A stretch of 14,990 bases of DNA from an uncultured Clostridia bacterium (GCA_946618395.1 CAMOLD010000020.1:1-14990); one strand, 5' to 3'. Shown: positions 1 through 7,128, numbered from the stretch's first letter. Made by a program: numbers and translations. Notes: generated by a model not told the origin, from the letters alone.

Positions 1-803
1 CCGCGAATGTCGGCAGGCAGACCGAGTGCCTCCAAAAAGGCGTTGATTTGTTGCTTTTCCAGCTCGGGAAAGCCGGAGGAAAGCGCGTTTGCCAGCGTTT
101 TGCGCCGTTGCCCGAAGGCGGCGCGCACAACTTTGAAAAAGAGTGCCTCATCCTTTGGAACCACCGGCTTTTCCTTGCCGTAAAGGCGCAGGCGCGCCAC
201 CGCCGAATCCACTTTGGGAGCCGGCAAAAAACGGTCGGCAGGAACCTTCAAAATCTTTTCGGCTTTTCCGCAGTAGGCGGCGGAAACGGTAATGGCACCG
301 TATTCCTTGCCCCCCGGCGCGGCGCAAAGCCTGTCGGCAAATTCCTTTTGCACCATCACCGTCACGCCCCAAAAGGGCAGGTCGCTTTCCAGCAGTTTCA
401 TCAAGATTGGCGAGGTGATGTAATAGGGCAAATTGGCGCAAACCGCCACCGGCCCCTCGGCAAATGCCGGCGCCAGCAATTCGGCAAGGTCGGTTTTCAT
501 CACGTCGGCGTTCACCACCGTCACATTATCAAAATCGGCAAGCGTTTCGCCCAGCACGGGAATCAGGTTGCGGTCGATTTCCAGCGCAATCACCCGGCGA
601 TACCGCTCGCAAAGGGCGCGTGTCAGGGTGCCAATGCCGGGGCCGATCTCCAAAATGGTGCAGTCACCCGTGGGGTAAGCCGCCTCGGCAATCTCCTCAA
701 TCACGCCGGGGTCTGTCAAAAAATTTTGCCCGAACTCATGCCGGAAGGAAATGCCGTAGCTCGCCATCAGCCGGCGCACCGTGCTTCTATCACAAAGATT
801 CAT
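1..803 (-). CDS. rsmA: 16S rRNA (adenine1518-N6/adenine1519-N6)-dimethyltransferase, partial at the 3' end
   Basis: This enzyme dimethylates two adjacent adenines in helix 45 of 16S rRNA late in small-subunit assembly, using S-adenosylmethionine. The minus-strand frame from ATG at 803 stays open to the window edge, giving 267 codons; the stop lies outside. Visible signatures are FGQNFL (residues 24-29), the SAM loop LEIGPGIGTLT (51-61), the acidic LEID (74-77), NADV (98-101) and the catalytic NLPYY (124-128), followed by the C-terminal helical part with KVVRAAFGQRRKTL. All are typical of the KsgA/RsmA family, usually about 270-290 residues, so only a short tail is missing. AAAAGGAG at 816-809 lies 5 bases before the ATG, and a good promoter lies just upstream. 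The N-terminal DRSTVRRLMASYGI extension is common in Firmicutes. Identification is secure. Confidence 0.96.
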   Translation of the reverse strand, partial: MNLCDRSTVRRLMASYGISFRHEFGQNFLTDPGVIEEIAEAAYPTGDCTILEIGPGIGTLTRALCERYRRVIALEIDRNLIPVLGETLADFDNVTVVNADVMKTDLAELLAPAFAEGPVAVCANLPYYITSPILMKLLESDLPFWGVTVMVQKEFADRLCAAPGGKEYGAITVSAAYCGKAEKILKVPADRFLPAPKVDSAVARLRLYGKEKPVVPKDEALFFKVVRAAFGQRRKTLANALSSGFPELEKQQINAFLEALGLPADIR

Positions 804-845
804 GGGTTCTCCTTTTTTCTGCTCAATTCTTCCTTTATTATAGCT

Positions 846-874
846 ATTATAGCGCGCGCGCGGAAAAAAATCAA
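846..874 (-). promoter_or_regulatory. rsmA promoter
   Basis: On the minus strand TTGATT (874-869) and a perfect TATAAT (851-846) are separated by 17 bases. The start would fall near 839, about 35 bases before the rsmA ATG. A second TATAAT sits at 842-837 but lacks a matched -35. Confidence 0.75.
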
Positions 875-912
875 GTTTTTTTCATTCGGGCGCCCGAAAA
901 GTGAAAAAAGCA

Positions 913-941
913 TTGCCTTTTGGGGCAATCTATGGTAAAAT
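913..941 (+). promoter_or_regulatory. Promoter of the GH13 amylase gene
   Basis: TTGCCT (913-918) and TAAAAT (936-941) are spaced by 17 bases, predicting a transcript start near 946-949. That coincides with the GTG at 948, so either the message is leaderless or translation starts further in. Confidence 0.6.
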
Positions 942-947
942 AGGACT

Positions 948-2921
948 GTGATTTTTGAGGGAAAGGAGTGCGGCGCCGCCGCTTTGTTTGCCATGTATCC
1001 CAAACTGTTTGAACAAACCGAAGCCGGCTTGACGCCCACCATTCTTTGCCGTTCGGGTTCCCGCCCCACCGAGAAAAACGCTTTCCGCCGCGGCGAGGTT
1101 GTCACCTTTACCCTGCGCGTGCCGCGCGGACTGGGCGTTTTTGCGGTGGTGTTGCGTCTGGGCGCCGACGGACAAAACCCCGCCGACCTGCCTCTGGATT
1201 TTGCCGGGCTGGACCGCGGACAGGACCTTTACACCATCGCGCTGGAAACCGAAAAACTTGCGCCGCCCGAGGGAGGGCTATACCGCTACGAATTCCTCTT
1301 TTTGCGCGGCGAGCGCACCCTGTTTACAAACGCGACCGACAATTTGCACTTTACCCTTTACGACCACAACGCCAACCGCTTCCGGATGTTGATTTACCGC
1401 TCGGACTTCCGCACCCCCGCCTGGTTTTCGGGCGGCACGATGTATCACATCTTCGTTGACCGCTTTTTCCGCGCCAAAAATTGCGGAAAACTGCACACAG
1501 GTCGCCTGGAAGAGGATTGGGACAACGGAATTCCCCAGTTTGCCGAGCGACCGGGCGCACCGCTTGCCAACGACCTGTTTTTTGGCGGCAACCTGGACGG
1601 CATTACCGAAAAGCTGGATGACCTTGCCAAGCTTGGTGTGACGGTTCTTTATCTTTCCCCGGTTTTTGAGTCGGTTTCCAACCACCGCTACGACACCGGC
1701 GACTATGAGAAAATCGACAGTCTTTTGGGCGGTGACGAGGCGTTTGACAAACTGATTGCCGCCGCGCACGCGCGCGGAATGCGCGTGATTCTGGACGGCG
1801 TGTTCAACCACACCGGCGACGACAGCCGCTATTTCAACCGCCGCGGCACCTACCCGGATCTTGGCGCTTATCAATCGCAAAACTCGCCCTATGCCTCCTG
1901 GTTCTCCTTCCGCAATTTTCCGGACGACTACGAAAGCTGGTGGGGCATTCCCATCCTGCCGCGCCTGAACCATTCCGCGCCCGACTGCCGGCATTATTTT
2001 ACCGGGCCGGACGGCATTGCCGCGCACTGGATCCGCCGCGGGGCGGACGGCTGGCGGCTGGACGTTGCCGATGAACTTTGCGACGACTTTTTGAATGAAT
2101 TTCGCGCCGCGGTCAAAGCCGCCGGGCGTGAGGGCGGCACCGACCCCTTGATTTTGGGCGAGGTATGGGAAAACGCCGCCGATAAAGTTGCCTACGGTTC
2201 CCTGCGCCCCTACCTTTGGGGCGGACAGCTGGACGGCGTGATGAACTACCCCTTCCGCAACGCGGCGCTCGCCCTGCTGTTGCACGGGGACAGCGACTTT
2301 TTCCGCGCGACGCTGACCGAACTTTATGTTTCCTATCCCCCGGCGGTTTGCGATTGCCTGATGAATCTTTTGGGCACGCATGACACCGCCCGCATCCTGA
2401 CCGTTTTGGGCGACCCGACCGAAGGGGACGGACTTTCCAACGCCGAACTCTCCACGCGCAAACTTTCTCCGCACGCGCGTGCCAAAGCCAAACAGCTTTT
2501 GGAGATTGGCGCGCTCTTGCAGTTCACCGTTTACGGCGTTCCCTCGGTTTATTACGGTGACGAGGTGGGCTTGGAGGGCTACCGCGACCCCTTCTGCCGC
2601 ATGCCTTACCCCTGGGCGCATCCCGATAAACAGTTGCGTGCATTTTATTGCCGGCTGGGAGAGCTGCGGGCGAAAAATTCCGCGCTCCGGGGCGGCACCT
2701 TCCGCTTTTTGGAAAGCCCCGGTGGCTCGGTTTGCTATGAACGCCGCGCGCGCGACAAATCCGGAAAGCGGTTGCTGGTTGCCGCCAATCTTTCCAAAAA
2801 GCCGGCGCATGTCCGCATCCCTGCCCACTATAAGAGCGTTTTGCTTTCAACAGGTCCCGCACCGCAAGTTTTTCCGCGCAACCTGATGCTTGCACCGAAC
2901 GCTGCCGTTATTTTGGAATGA
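948..2921 (+). CDS. GH13 alpha-glucosidic hydrolase, neopullulanase/cyclomaltodextrinase type
   Basis: This is a retaining alpha-glucan hydrolase predicted to cleave cyclodextrins, pullulan fragments or malto-oligosaccharides. There is no signal peptide, so it should act in the cytoplasm on imported oligosaccharides. From the outermost start (657 residues), residues ~20-130 look like an N-terminal beta domain (CBM34-like), ~155-560 form the TIM barrel, and ~575-657 the C-terminal beta domain. All four GH13 regions are visible: VILDGVFNH (280-288), GWRLDVADE with nucleophile D372, LGEVWE with acid/base E405, and LGTHDTAR with H478 and D479. YYGDEVGLEGYRDP near 535 is typical of the neopullulanase subfamily. 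The true start is uncertain: GTG 948 sits on the predicted transcript start, while AAAGGAG (962-968) precedes TTG 984 and ATG 993 at unusually long spacing. Exact substrate preference cannot be read from the sequence. Confidence 0.9.
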   Translation: MIFEGKECGAAALFAMYPKLFEQTEAGLTPTILCRSGSRPTEKNAFRRGEVVTFTLRVPRGLGVFAVVLRLGADGQNPADLPLDFAGLDRGQDLYTIALETEKLAPPEGGLYRYEFLFLRGERTLFTNATDNLHFTLYDHNANRFRMLIYRSDFRTPAWFSGGTMYHIFVDRFFRAKNCGKLHTGRLEEDWDNGIPQFAERPGAPLANDLFFGGNLDGITEKLDDLAKLGVTVLYLSPVFESVSNHRYDTGDYEKIDSLLGGDEAFDKLIAAAHARGMRVILDGVFNHTGDDSRYFNRRGTYPDLGAYQSQNSPYASWFSFRNFPDDYESWWGIPILPRLNHSAPDCRHYFTGPDGIAAHWIRRGADGWRLDVADELCDDFLNEFRAAVKAAGREGGTDPLILGEVWENAADKVAYGSLRPYLWGGQLDGVMNYPFRNAALALLLHGDSDFFRATLTELYVSYPPAVCDCLMNLLGTHDTARILTVLGDPTEGDGLSNAELSTRKLSPHARAKAKQLLEIGALLQFTVYGVPSVYYGDEVGLEGYRDPFCRMPYPWAHPDKQLRAFYCRLGELRAKNSALRGGTFRFLESPGGSVCYERRARDKSGKRLLVAANLSKKPAHVRIPAHYKSVLLSTGPAPQVFPRNLMLAPNAAVILE

Positions 2922-2927
2922 GCAAAC

Positions 2928-2966
2928 AAAGAACGCCGAACCGGCAAACCCGGTTCGGCGTTCTTT
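2928..2966. terminator. Bidirectional intrinsic terminator between convergent genes
   Basis: A perfect 17-bp stem (2928-2944 with 2950-2966) closes a 5-base CAAAC loop. It starts 7 bases after the amylase stop and ends in TTCTTTTT on the plus strand. On the minus strand the arm runs into CTTTGTTTG, so it can also end the convergent lipoprotein transcript. Confidence 0.92.
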
Positions 2967-2983
2967 TTACAATATTTGGTCGG

Positions 2984-4330
2984 TCAGACGAGCGGCGACC
3001 AAACGGTAGTAACAATGTTATCAATCTCGTTGTGGTCTTTGTCAAAATTCTTGCCGCAAACGTCACAATGGTAATGACCAACGTGGCCGACCTCGTCGTT
3101 GGTTGCCGGCTTTTCCGCAATCCATTCGCCGTAGACGTGCGCGCCGGTGGCGGGCTCTTCGGCAATGTCAATGGTGTCCAGCTTGTTCCCGTTTTGATCA
3201 AAGTATTGATGGCATTTTTTGCATTCATCATGCGCGGCTTTTCCGCAATATCCGCAGTTTGCCTCTTGTTTCTCAACCCACCCGATGAGCTCGTGATCTT
3301 CCATGGGAATCTCCTGCGTTTGAAGTGTCTCGCCGCAAACCGTGCAAACCTGATGTTTGCTTCCGACCTCGGTGCAGGTGGCGGTTTTGTCGACAATCCA
3401 TTCGCCGTAGACGTGCGCGCCGGTGGCGGGCTCTTCGGCAATGTCAATGGTGTCCAGCTTGTTCCCGTTTTGATCAAAGTATTGATGGCATTTTTTGCAT
3501 TCATCATGCGCGGCTTTTCCGCAATATCCGCAGTTTGCCTCTTGTTTCTCAACCCACCCGATGAGCTCGTGATCTTCCATGGGAATCTCCTGCGTTTGAA
3601 GTGTCTCGCCGCAAACCGTGCAAACCTGATGTTTGCTTCCGACCTCGGTGCAGGTGGCGGTTTTGTCGACAATCCATTCGGGGTTATGCCCGGGCGATGG
3701 GATGGTCAGGTCGGCTTCGGCAACCTCGGTAAAGGTTTCGTCAAAGAACTTTCCGCAGCAGGTGCAAACGTAGTATGCTCTCTTTCCGTCCTCGGTGCAG
3801 GTGGCAGGAATTTCGCCATTCTTTGGGCCGTAGGTGTGGTTCAGCGGCGGAATGACAATGTCGGTCAATTCCGTTTGCTTATCTTCGCCAAAATCCTTTT
3901 CGCAAACCGAGCAATGGTAATGCCCCTTCTCTCCCGGCGTTGAGGCGGTCGCCTCTGTTCCGGGAATCCATTCGCCAAAGGTGTGCCCTGCCGGAATGGT
4001 CTCGGTTTTGGTTTTGCCGCAATTCGGGTTGGTGCAGGTATAGGTTTTGGTTCCGTCCTCGGTGCAGGTGGCGGGGGTGGTAACGGCGCCGTTATCCCAG
4101 GCATGGCCGGTTGCCGGAATGACCAGCTCCTCGTCGGAAATTTCAATTTTCTCTACGGTAAAGTTCTTTCCGCAATGCTCGCAGTGGTAGTGCCCCCTGA
4201 AACCGTTCTCGGTGCAGGTGGCAAGGGTTTCGTCAATCCAGTCGCCGTAAACATGCCTTTCCGCACATGCGCCGAACACAAGAACAAGCAACAGGGCGGC
4301 AAACAGAACCAGCAGGATTCTATGTTTCAT
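2984..4330 (-). CDS. Cys/His-rich tandem-repeat lipoprotein, function unknown
   Basis: The protein has 448 residues when started at ATG 4330, which has AAAGGAG 8 bases upstream; the frame is open further upstream but without such support. Residues 1-21 form a signal peptide ending FGA before C22, a probable lipobox (phenylalanine at -3 is unusual), so the protein is likely lipid-anchored outside the membrane. The rest is about nine modules of 40-50 residues following H-x-(Y/F)-G-x-W ... ATCTE-x-G ... C-x2-C-G ... IP-x-x-GH. Modules of this style occur in surface proteins of Clostridia. Each full module offers one His and three Cys, which could bind a metal or form disulfides. Two modules lack the first Cys but carry HYHC. 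Residues ~221-312 and ~313-404 are identical because of a DNA duplication. No enzymatic domain is seen. Promoter and terminators indicate a single-gene transcript. Confidence 0.88.
   Translation of the reverse strand: MKHRILLVLFAALLLVLVFGACAERHVYGDWIDETLATCTENGFRGHYHCEHCGKNFTVEKIEISDEELVIPATGHAWDNGAVTTPATCTEDGTKTYTCTNPNCGKTKTETIPAGHTFGEWIPGTEATASTPGEKGHYHCSVCEKDFGEDKQTELTDIVIPPLNHTYGPKNGEIPATCTEDGKRAYYVCTCCGKFFDETFTEVAEADLTIPSPGHNPEWIVDKTATCTEVGSKHQVCTVCGETLQTQEIPMEDHELIGWVEKQEANCGYCGKAAHDECKKCHQYFDQNGNKLDTIDIAEEPATGAHVYGEWIVDKTATCTEVGSKHQVCTVCGETLQTQEIPMEDHELIGWVEKQEANCGYCGKAAHDECKKCHQYFDQNGNKLDTIDIAEEPATGAHVYGEWIAEKPATNDEVGHVGHYHCDVCGKNFDKDHNEIDNIVTTVWSPLV
3118..3669. repeat. Exact 2 x 276-bp tandem duplication inside the lipoprotein gene
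   Basis: Positions 3118-3393 and 3394-3669 read identically base for base on inspection. The unit is 276 bp, or 92 codons, so the reading frame is kept. The first 11 bases of a third copy (CAATCCATTCG) follow at 3670-3680. The unit encodes two consecutive modules of the protein. Confidence 0.95.
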
Positions 4331-4394
4331 ATCTGTTTCTCCTTTTTTCGCAATTTTTGCATTTTTACAAAACAAAAATCTTTCACTATGTGAT

Positions 4395-4423
4395 ATTGTA
4401 TCATATCCTCTTGTAATTGTCAA
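4395..4423 (-). promoter_or_regulatory. Promoter of the repeat lipoprotein
   Basis: A perfect TTGACA (4423-4418), a 17-base spacer and TACAAT (4400-4395) lie on the minus strand. The start would be near 4388, giving a ~58-nt leader with AAAGGAG before the ATG at 4330. Confidence 0.85.
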
Positions 4424-4438
4424 TGGAAAATTTCGGGC

Positions 4439-4466
4439 AAAAAAGCCAGAAACAAAAAGTTCCGGC
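4439..4466 (-). terminator. Terminator after the zinc-ribbon membrane protein
   Basis: On the minus strand GCCGGAAC (4466-4459) pairs with GTTTCTGGC (4453-4445), with one bulge and a G-U pair, a TTTTT loop and a T run at 4444-4439. It lies 22 bases after the upstream gene's stop and just before the lipoprotein promoter, separating the two transcripts. Confidence 0.7.
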
Positions 4467-4488
4467 CTTTTGAAGGGCGTTGTTTTTT

Positions 4489-4887
4489 TCAAAAGACGTA
4501 GCCCGCTTCCAGCAAAATTTGCTCGATATAGGGGCGCATATAGTTATAAACAATGGTATTGAAAATAAAGGTTGCAATGCTGACGATGATGCCGATGATG
4601 GCAATCACTCTGCCCGATTGATATTGGCGCGATTTGACAAGACCGATCAAGCTGAAAATCAGGCCCAGCAGGGGCGAGAAAAACGAGAGGATCAGCCCGG
4701 CAATGGAAAACCCGTTGGTCCGGGGCGCAGGGGTGTTCAGGTTGATCTGCTCGCCCCAGGCGTTGCGGCTCTCTTCGGAATTGGAACCGTTGAAAAAGGT
4801 TTTATCTTCCTGCGCGGGCTGTTGGGCGCCGCAATAAGGGCACCATTTCGCGTCACCGACTTCTTTTCCGCAAAATCTGCAATACAT
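4489..4887 (-). CDS. Zinc-ribbon membrane protein with two transmembrane helices
   Basis: The protein has 132 residues. It opens with a compact zinc ribbon (C3-x2-C6 and C16-x2-C19, the YCRFCGKE...WCPYCGA pattern). A polar linker follows (20-58), then two hydrophobic segments at ~59-84 and ~94-116. This matches the architecture of small Firmicute zinc-ribbon plus DUF4190-like membrane proteins, whose role is not established. With no signal peptide before it, the ribbon is probably cytoplasmic. AAAGGAG lies 10 bases before the ATG. The gene follows the NERD gene by 51 bases on the same strand with no terminator seen between, so they are probably co-transcribed. The metal ligands are direct observations; the function is unknown. 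Confidence 0.8.
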   Translation of the reverse strand: MYCRFCGKEVGDAKWCPYCGAQQPAQEDKTFFNGSNSEESRNAWGEQINLNTPAPRTNGFSIAGLILSFFSPLLGLIFSLIGLVKSRQYQSGRVIAIIGIIVSIATFIFNTIVYNYMRPYIEQILLEAGYVF

Positions 4888-4938
4888 GATAAAAATTCTC
4901 CTTTCAGGGGTAGCGTGTCTTTAAAAAAGGTTTAAAAC

Positions 4939-5778
4939 TTACAGCACAACGGTATTCAACCGGGAAAGCGCAACACGCATGACCGATCCGTCCAGGCAAA
5001 GAAGGGTAAGCGTTGCGTTCTGACTGTAAAAAATTGCCGAGGTATCGTTGACGAAGGTGACCGTCAGCTTGTCGCGCAGGCGCAGGGGTTGATGGTCGAT
5101 GCTGATATACCGCAAATAGAGCGGATTGAGCGACGCCGGCTCGCCCGCAGGGGTAAAGCAGGGGATTTCGGCATCGGTCACAACGCCCTTGCAAAAGGAG
5201 CGGCCGCCAGAGGCATAGAGGCGCGCGCAATGCAGGGCGCGGGCAGGATCAAAAGGTTCGGCGGGAGGGGGTGCGGCTTGAACCGCCGAGCGAATAGCGG
5301 AGATCATCTGATTCCAGGTAACCAGCGCAATGCCCTCCATCTCGGGCGGCAGGTCAAGGTCGCAGTTCGGGTCGGCAAACACCACCATTCCCAAAGGAAG
5401 CGACTCCAGGCGGTAAAAACTTTTCATTGCGGCAAGAAAGCGCGCGGTTGTGCGCACCGGGCTTTTGAGCTCCTTGCGCGTTCCGTCGGCTTTTTCCTGA
5501 AAAAAGCGGTTGCCGGTTGCCGAGGCGGAAATCATGCCCTTCCAGCGCTTGACTTCCAGCACCACCGGAACACCGTCCTGCACCACCAAAAAGTCTTTTT
5601 CCAGGTATCCCTCGCCCTGCGGAACCGTCACGTTGCGAATGACGCAGTCAAACGATTCGCGCAATTTGCGGTAGATAATTTCCTCGCCGGCGGCGCCGTA
5701 TGCCTCCGCTTTGCCGGTGAGCGGCAGTTTTTTGGCAAACAAACGGCCGAAAAAGCGGGAGAAAAAGGACCGGGACAT
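4939..5778 (-). CDS. NERD (nuclease-related) domain protein
   Basis: The protein has 279 residues. Residues ~22-130 match the NERD fold: GAAGEEIIYRKL (28-39), an EKD at 60-62 and EVKRWKG (75-81). The E/D...ExK pattern is that of the restriction-endonuclease-like superfamily, so the predicted catalytic residues are present; real nuclease activity in the family is mostly unproven. Residues ~190-279 form a separate, probably beta-rich domain that I do not recognise. A basic, aromatic N-terminus (FFSRFFGRLFAKK) could contact membrane or nucleic acid. AAAGGAGG lies 8 bases before the ATG and a promoter at 5842-5814 precedes it. It heads a probable two-gene transcript with the zinc-ribbon membrane protein, but no restriction, toxin or helicase partner is nearby. 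Confidence 0.82.
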   Translation of the reverse strand: MSRSFFSRFFGRLFAKKLPLTGKAEAYGAAGEEIIYRKLRESFDCVIRNVTVPQGEGYLEKDFLVVQDGVPVVLEVKRWKGMISASATGNRFFQEKADGTRKELKSPVRTTARFLAAMKSFYRLESLPLGMVVFADPNCDLDLPPEMEGIALVTWNQMISAIRSAVQAAPPPAEPFDPARALHCARLYASGGRSFCKGVVTDAEIPCFTPAGEPASLNPLYLRYISIDHQPLRLRDKLTVTFVNDTSAIFYSQNATLTLLCLDGSVMRVALSRLNTVVL

Positions 5779-5813
5779 GGTTTTTGCCTCCTTTCCTGCG
5801 GTTTTCTGCCCCT

Positions 5814-5842
5814 ATTTTACCACATTGGCGCCCCGAATGCAA
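5814..5842 (-). promoter_or_regulatory. Promoter of the NERD gene
   Basis: On the minus strand TTGCAT (5842-5837) and TAAAAT (5819-5814) are 17 bases apart. The start would be near 5807, followed by the strong ribosome binding site of the NERD gene. Confidence 0.6.
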
Positions 5843-5924
5843 GCAAAAACCGGCGATTTTGCAAAGAAAAAACGCAAAACCGGGATTTTTTCTTATATAA
5901 TAGGAAAATTTTTTTGAAAAAAAC

Positions 5925-5953
5925 TTGACAAGCCGGAAAAACTGTGCTATAAT
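5925..5953 (+). promoter_or_regulatory. Consensus promoter of the rpmG-secE-nusG-rplKA cluster
   Basis: TTGACA (5925-5930), a 17-base spacer and TATAAT (5948-5953) match the sigma-A consensus at every position. TG at 5945-5946 also makes an extended -10. The upstream ~45 bases contain A/T runs resembling an UP element. The transcript should start near 5960. Confidence 0.93.
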
Positions 5954-5959
5954 GCCTTT

Positions 5960-6095
5960 ACCTCTGCGAGAGGGCTTTTTCTTTGTGCGCAAAAAACGGG
6001 CAAAGAAAAACCGGCGCAGCGCCAAACCCCAAACGGGTCGCACCGGGCTTTCGGGAGGGAGGTACACAAATCATTCTTATAGGAGGTGCCGCTAA
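5960..6095 (+). promoter_or_regulatory. Structured leader before rpmG
   Basis: The ~135-nt leader begins with a hairpin CCTCT/AGAGG (5961-5973, loop GCG) followed by a pyrimidine tract. That tract, TTTTTCTTTG (5976-5985), pairs perfectly over 10 bp with CAAAGAAAAA (6001-6010). A GGCGCAGCGCC palindrome (6013-6023) and two purine-rich ribosome-binding-like stretches (6053-6062 and AGGAGG 6081-6086) follow. No known riboswitch is recognised. Confidence 0.5.
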
Positions 6096-6257
6096 ATGGC
6101 CAATGATGCAAGAGTCAAAATCACTCTGGTTTGCTCCGAATGCAAGCAGAGAAACTATGACACAAAGAAAAACAAGAAAAACGACCCTGACAGATTGGAA
6201 ATGAAGAAGTATTGCAAGTTTTGCCGCAAGCATACCCTTCACAAAGAATCCAAGTAA
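6096..6257 (+). CDS. rpmG: 50S ribosomal protein L33 (bL33), zinc-binding form
   Basis: This 53-residue protein of the large ribosomal subunit lies near the E site. The sequence begins MANDARVKITLVCSECK and ends HTLHKESK. It carries the two CxxC pairs C13/C16 and C40/C43 of the zinc-containing form. A lysine-rich centre and the RNYDTKKNKKN stretch are typical of L33. AGGAGG (6081-6086) is 9 bases before the ATG. It is first in the cluster and 15 bases before secE, an arrangement common in Firmicutes. Cells often carry a second, cysteine-free L33 copy under zinc control elsewhere; that cannot be seen here. Confidence 0.96.
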   Translation: MANDARVKITLVCSECKQRNYDTKKNKKNDPDRLEMKKYCKFCRKHTLHKESK

Positions 6258-6272
6258 GGCGGAGGTAACAAG

Positions 6273-6560
6273 ATGAAGTGGTTTACAAACATGAGCACGC
6301 CGGGCAAAGTCTGGCTGATCATCGGCGTTGTCGCTCTGATTGCCGCCGTGGTCCTTTGCATTGTCTTCCGTAAAAAGCTTGCAAAGCTCTTCCGCGTTTA
6401 CAAAAGCGAGGTCAAAAAAATCGTTTGGTTCCCTTGGGCGCAAACAAGAAAAAGCACCCTGCTCGTTTGGATTGTGCTTTTGATCAGCGCCGTTGTGATT
6501 TGCCTGTTGGATTTGGGACTTGGCGAAGGGTTCCGGGCAATTCTTGGGAAAATCAAATAA
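6273..6560 (+). CDS. secE: Preprotein translocase subunit SecE
   Basis: SecE clamps SecY in the SecYEG protein-conducting channel of the plasma membrane. The 95-residue product carries the family core YKSEVKKIVWFPWAQTRKS (~residues 43-61), the amphipathic helix that lies on SecY, followed by a hydrophobic transmembrane helix (~62-80). An additional N-terminal hydrophobic stretch (~14-31) makes it longer than the ~60-residue minimal Firmicute SecE, giving two predicted membrane segments. GGAGG (6261-6265) precedes the ATG by 7 bases. Its position between rpmG and nusG agrees with the identification. Confidence 0.93.
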   Translation: MKWFTNMSTPGKVWLIIGVVALIAAVVLCIVFRKKLAKLFRVYKSEVKKIVWFPWAQTRKSTLLVWIVLLISAVVICLLDLGLGEGFRAILGKIK

Positions 6561-6575
6561 TCGGGTATTGCAAAT

Positions 6576-7118
6576 ATGAGCGATATCAATGAAATGAACG
6601 TTGGCGTGAGATGGTATGTGGCGCACACTTACTCAGGCTACGAAAACAAAGTAAAAGCAAATCTGGAAAAAATCATCGAAAACCGCGGGCTTGGACACCT
6701 GATTTTCGACATTCGCATTCCTGTTGACACCGTGATTGAAAAGAACGGCGAAGAGGAAAAGGTGAAGGAAGAAAAGAAATGCCCCGGCTACGTGTTCGTC
6801 AAGATGATTATGAACGAGGAGAGCTGGCACGCCGTGCGCAACATCACCGGCGTTACCGGATTTGTGGGTCCCGGTTCCAGACCGACCCCGCTTGAGGACG
6901 CAGAGGTGGAAGCACTTTCCATCGAGGAAGCGCCGCAGGTCAAAGTCTCCTTCGCGGTTGGCGACGAGGTCAACATTGTGGACGGTTTGTTCGAGGGTAT
7001 GAGCGGTGTGGTGCAATCCATTTCCGAGGACCTCAAAACCGTTACCGTGCTGGTCAAACGCGGCTCGCGCAATATGCCGGTGGAACTGGATATGAGCGCG
7101 GTCAAGTCGGTCGGCTGA
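6576..7118 (+). CDS. nusG: Transcription termination/antitermination factor NusG
   Basis: NusG binds RNA polymerase and affects pausing, termination and transcription-translation coupling. The 180-residue protein has an N-terminal NGN domain starting WYVAHTYSGYENKVKANL (13-30) and including PGYVFVKM and NITGVTGFVGP. The C-terminal KOW domain (~126-155) reads VGDEVNIVDGLFEGMSGVV. The length is normal for the family. The gene starts 15 bases after secE, but no convincing Shine-Dalgarno sequence precedes ATG 6576. ATG 6594 (residue 7) is an alternative, also without one. Translation may therefore be coupled to secE. Function assignment is secure; the exact start is less so. Confidence 0.95.
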   Translation: MSDINEMNVGVRWYVAHTYSGYENKVKANLEKIIENRGLGHLIFDIRIPVDTVIEKNGEEEKVKEEKKCPGYVFVKMIMNEESWHAVRNITGVTGFVGPGSRPTPLEDAEVEALSIEEAPQVKVSFAVGDEVNIVDGLFEGMSGVVQSISEDLKTVTVLVKRGSRNMPVELDMSAVKSVG

Positions 7119-7128
7119 CCAAAATCCC

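Noticed and set aside
48..938. Plus-strand 296-codon open frame at the left edge
   Set aside because: It is antisense to rsmA, whose full set of motifs is on the minus strand; the plus translation has no family features.
1278..2828. Minus-strand 516-codon open frame
   Set aside because: It mirrors the GH13 gene, which has all catalytic motifs. The long antisense frame is due to high GC content.
3118..3669. CRISPR-like array
   Set aside because: Only two long contiguous units with no spacers; it is a coding duplication.
2918..3943. Plus-strand 341-codon frame opposite the lipoprotein
   Set aside because: It is antisense to a gene with signal peptide, promoter and ribosome binding site, and its apparent repeat is only the mirrored duplication.
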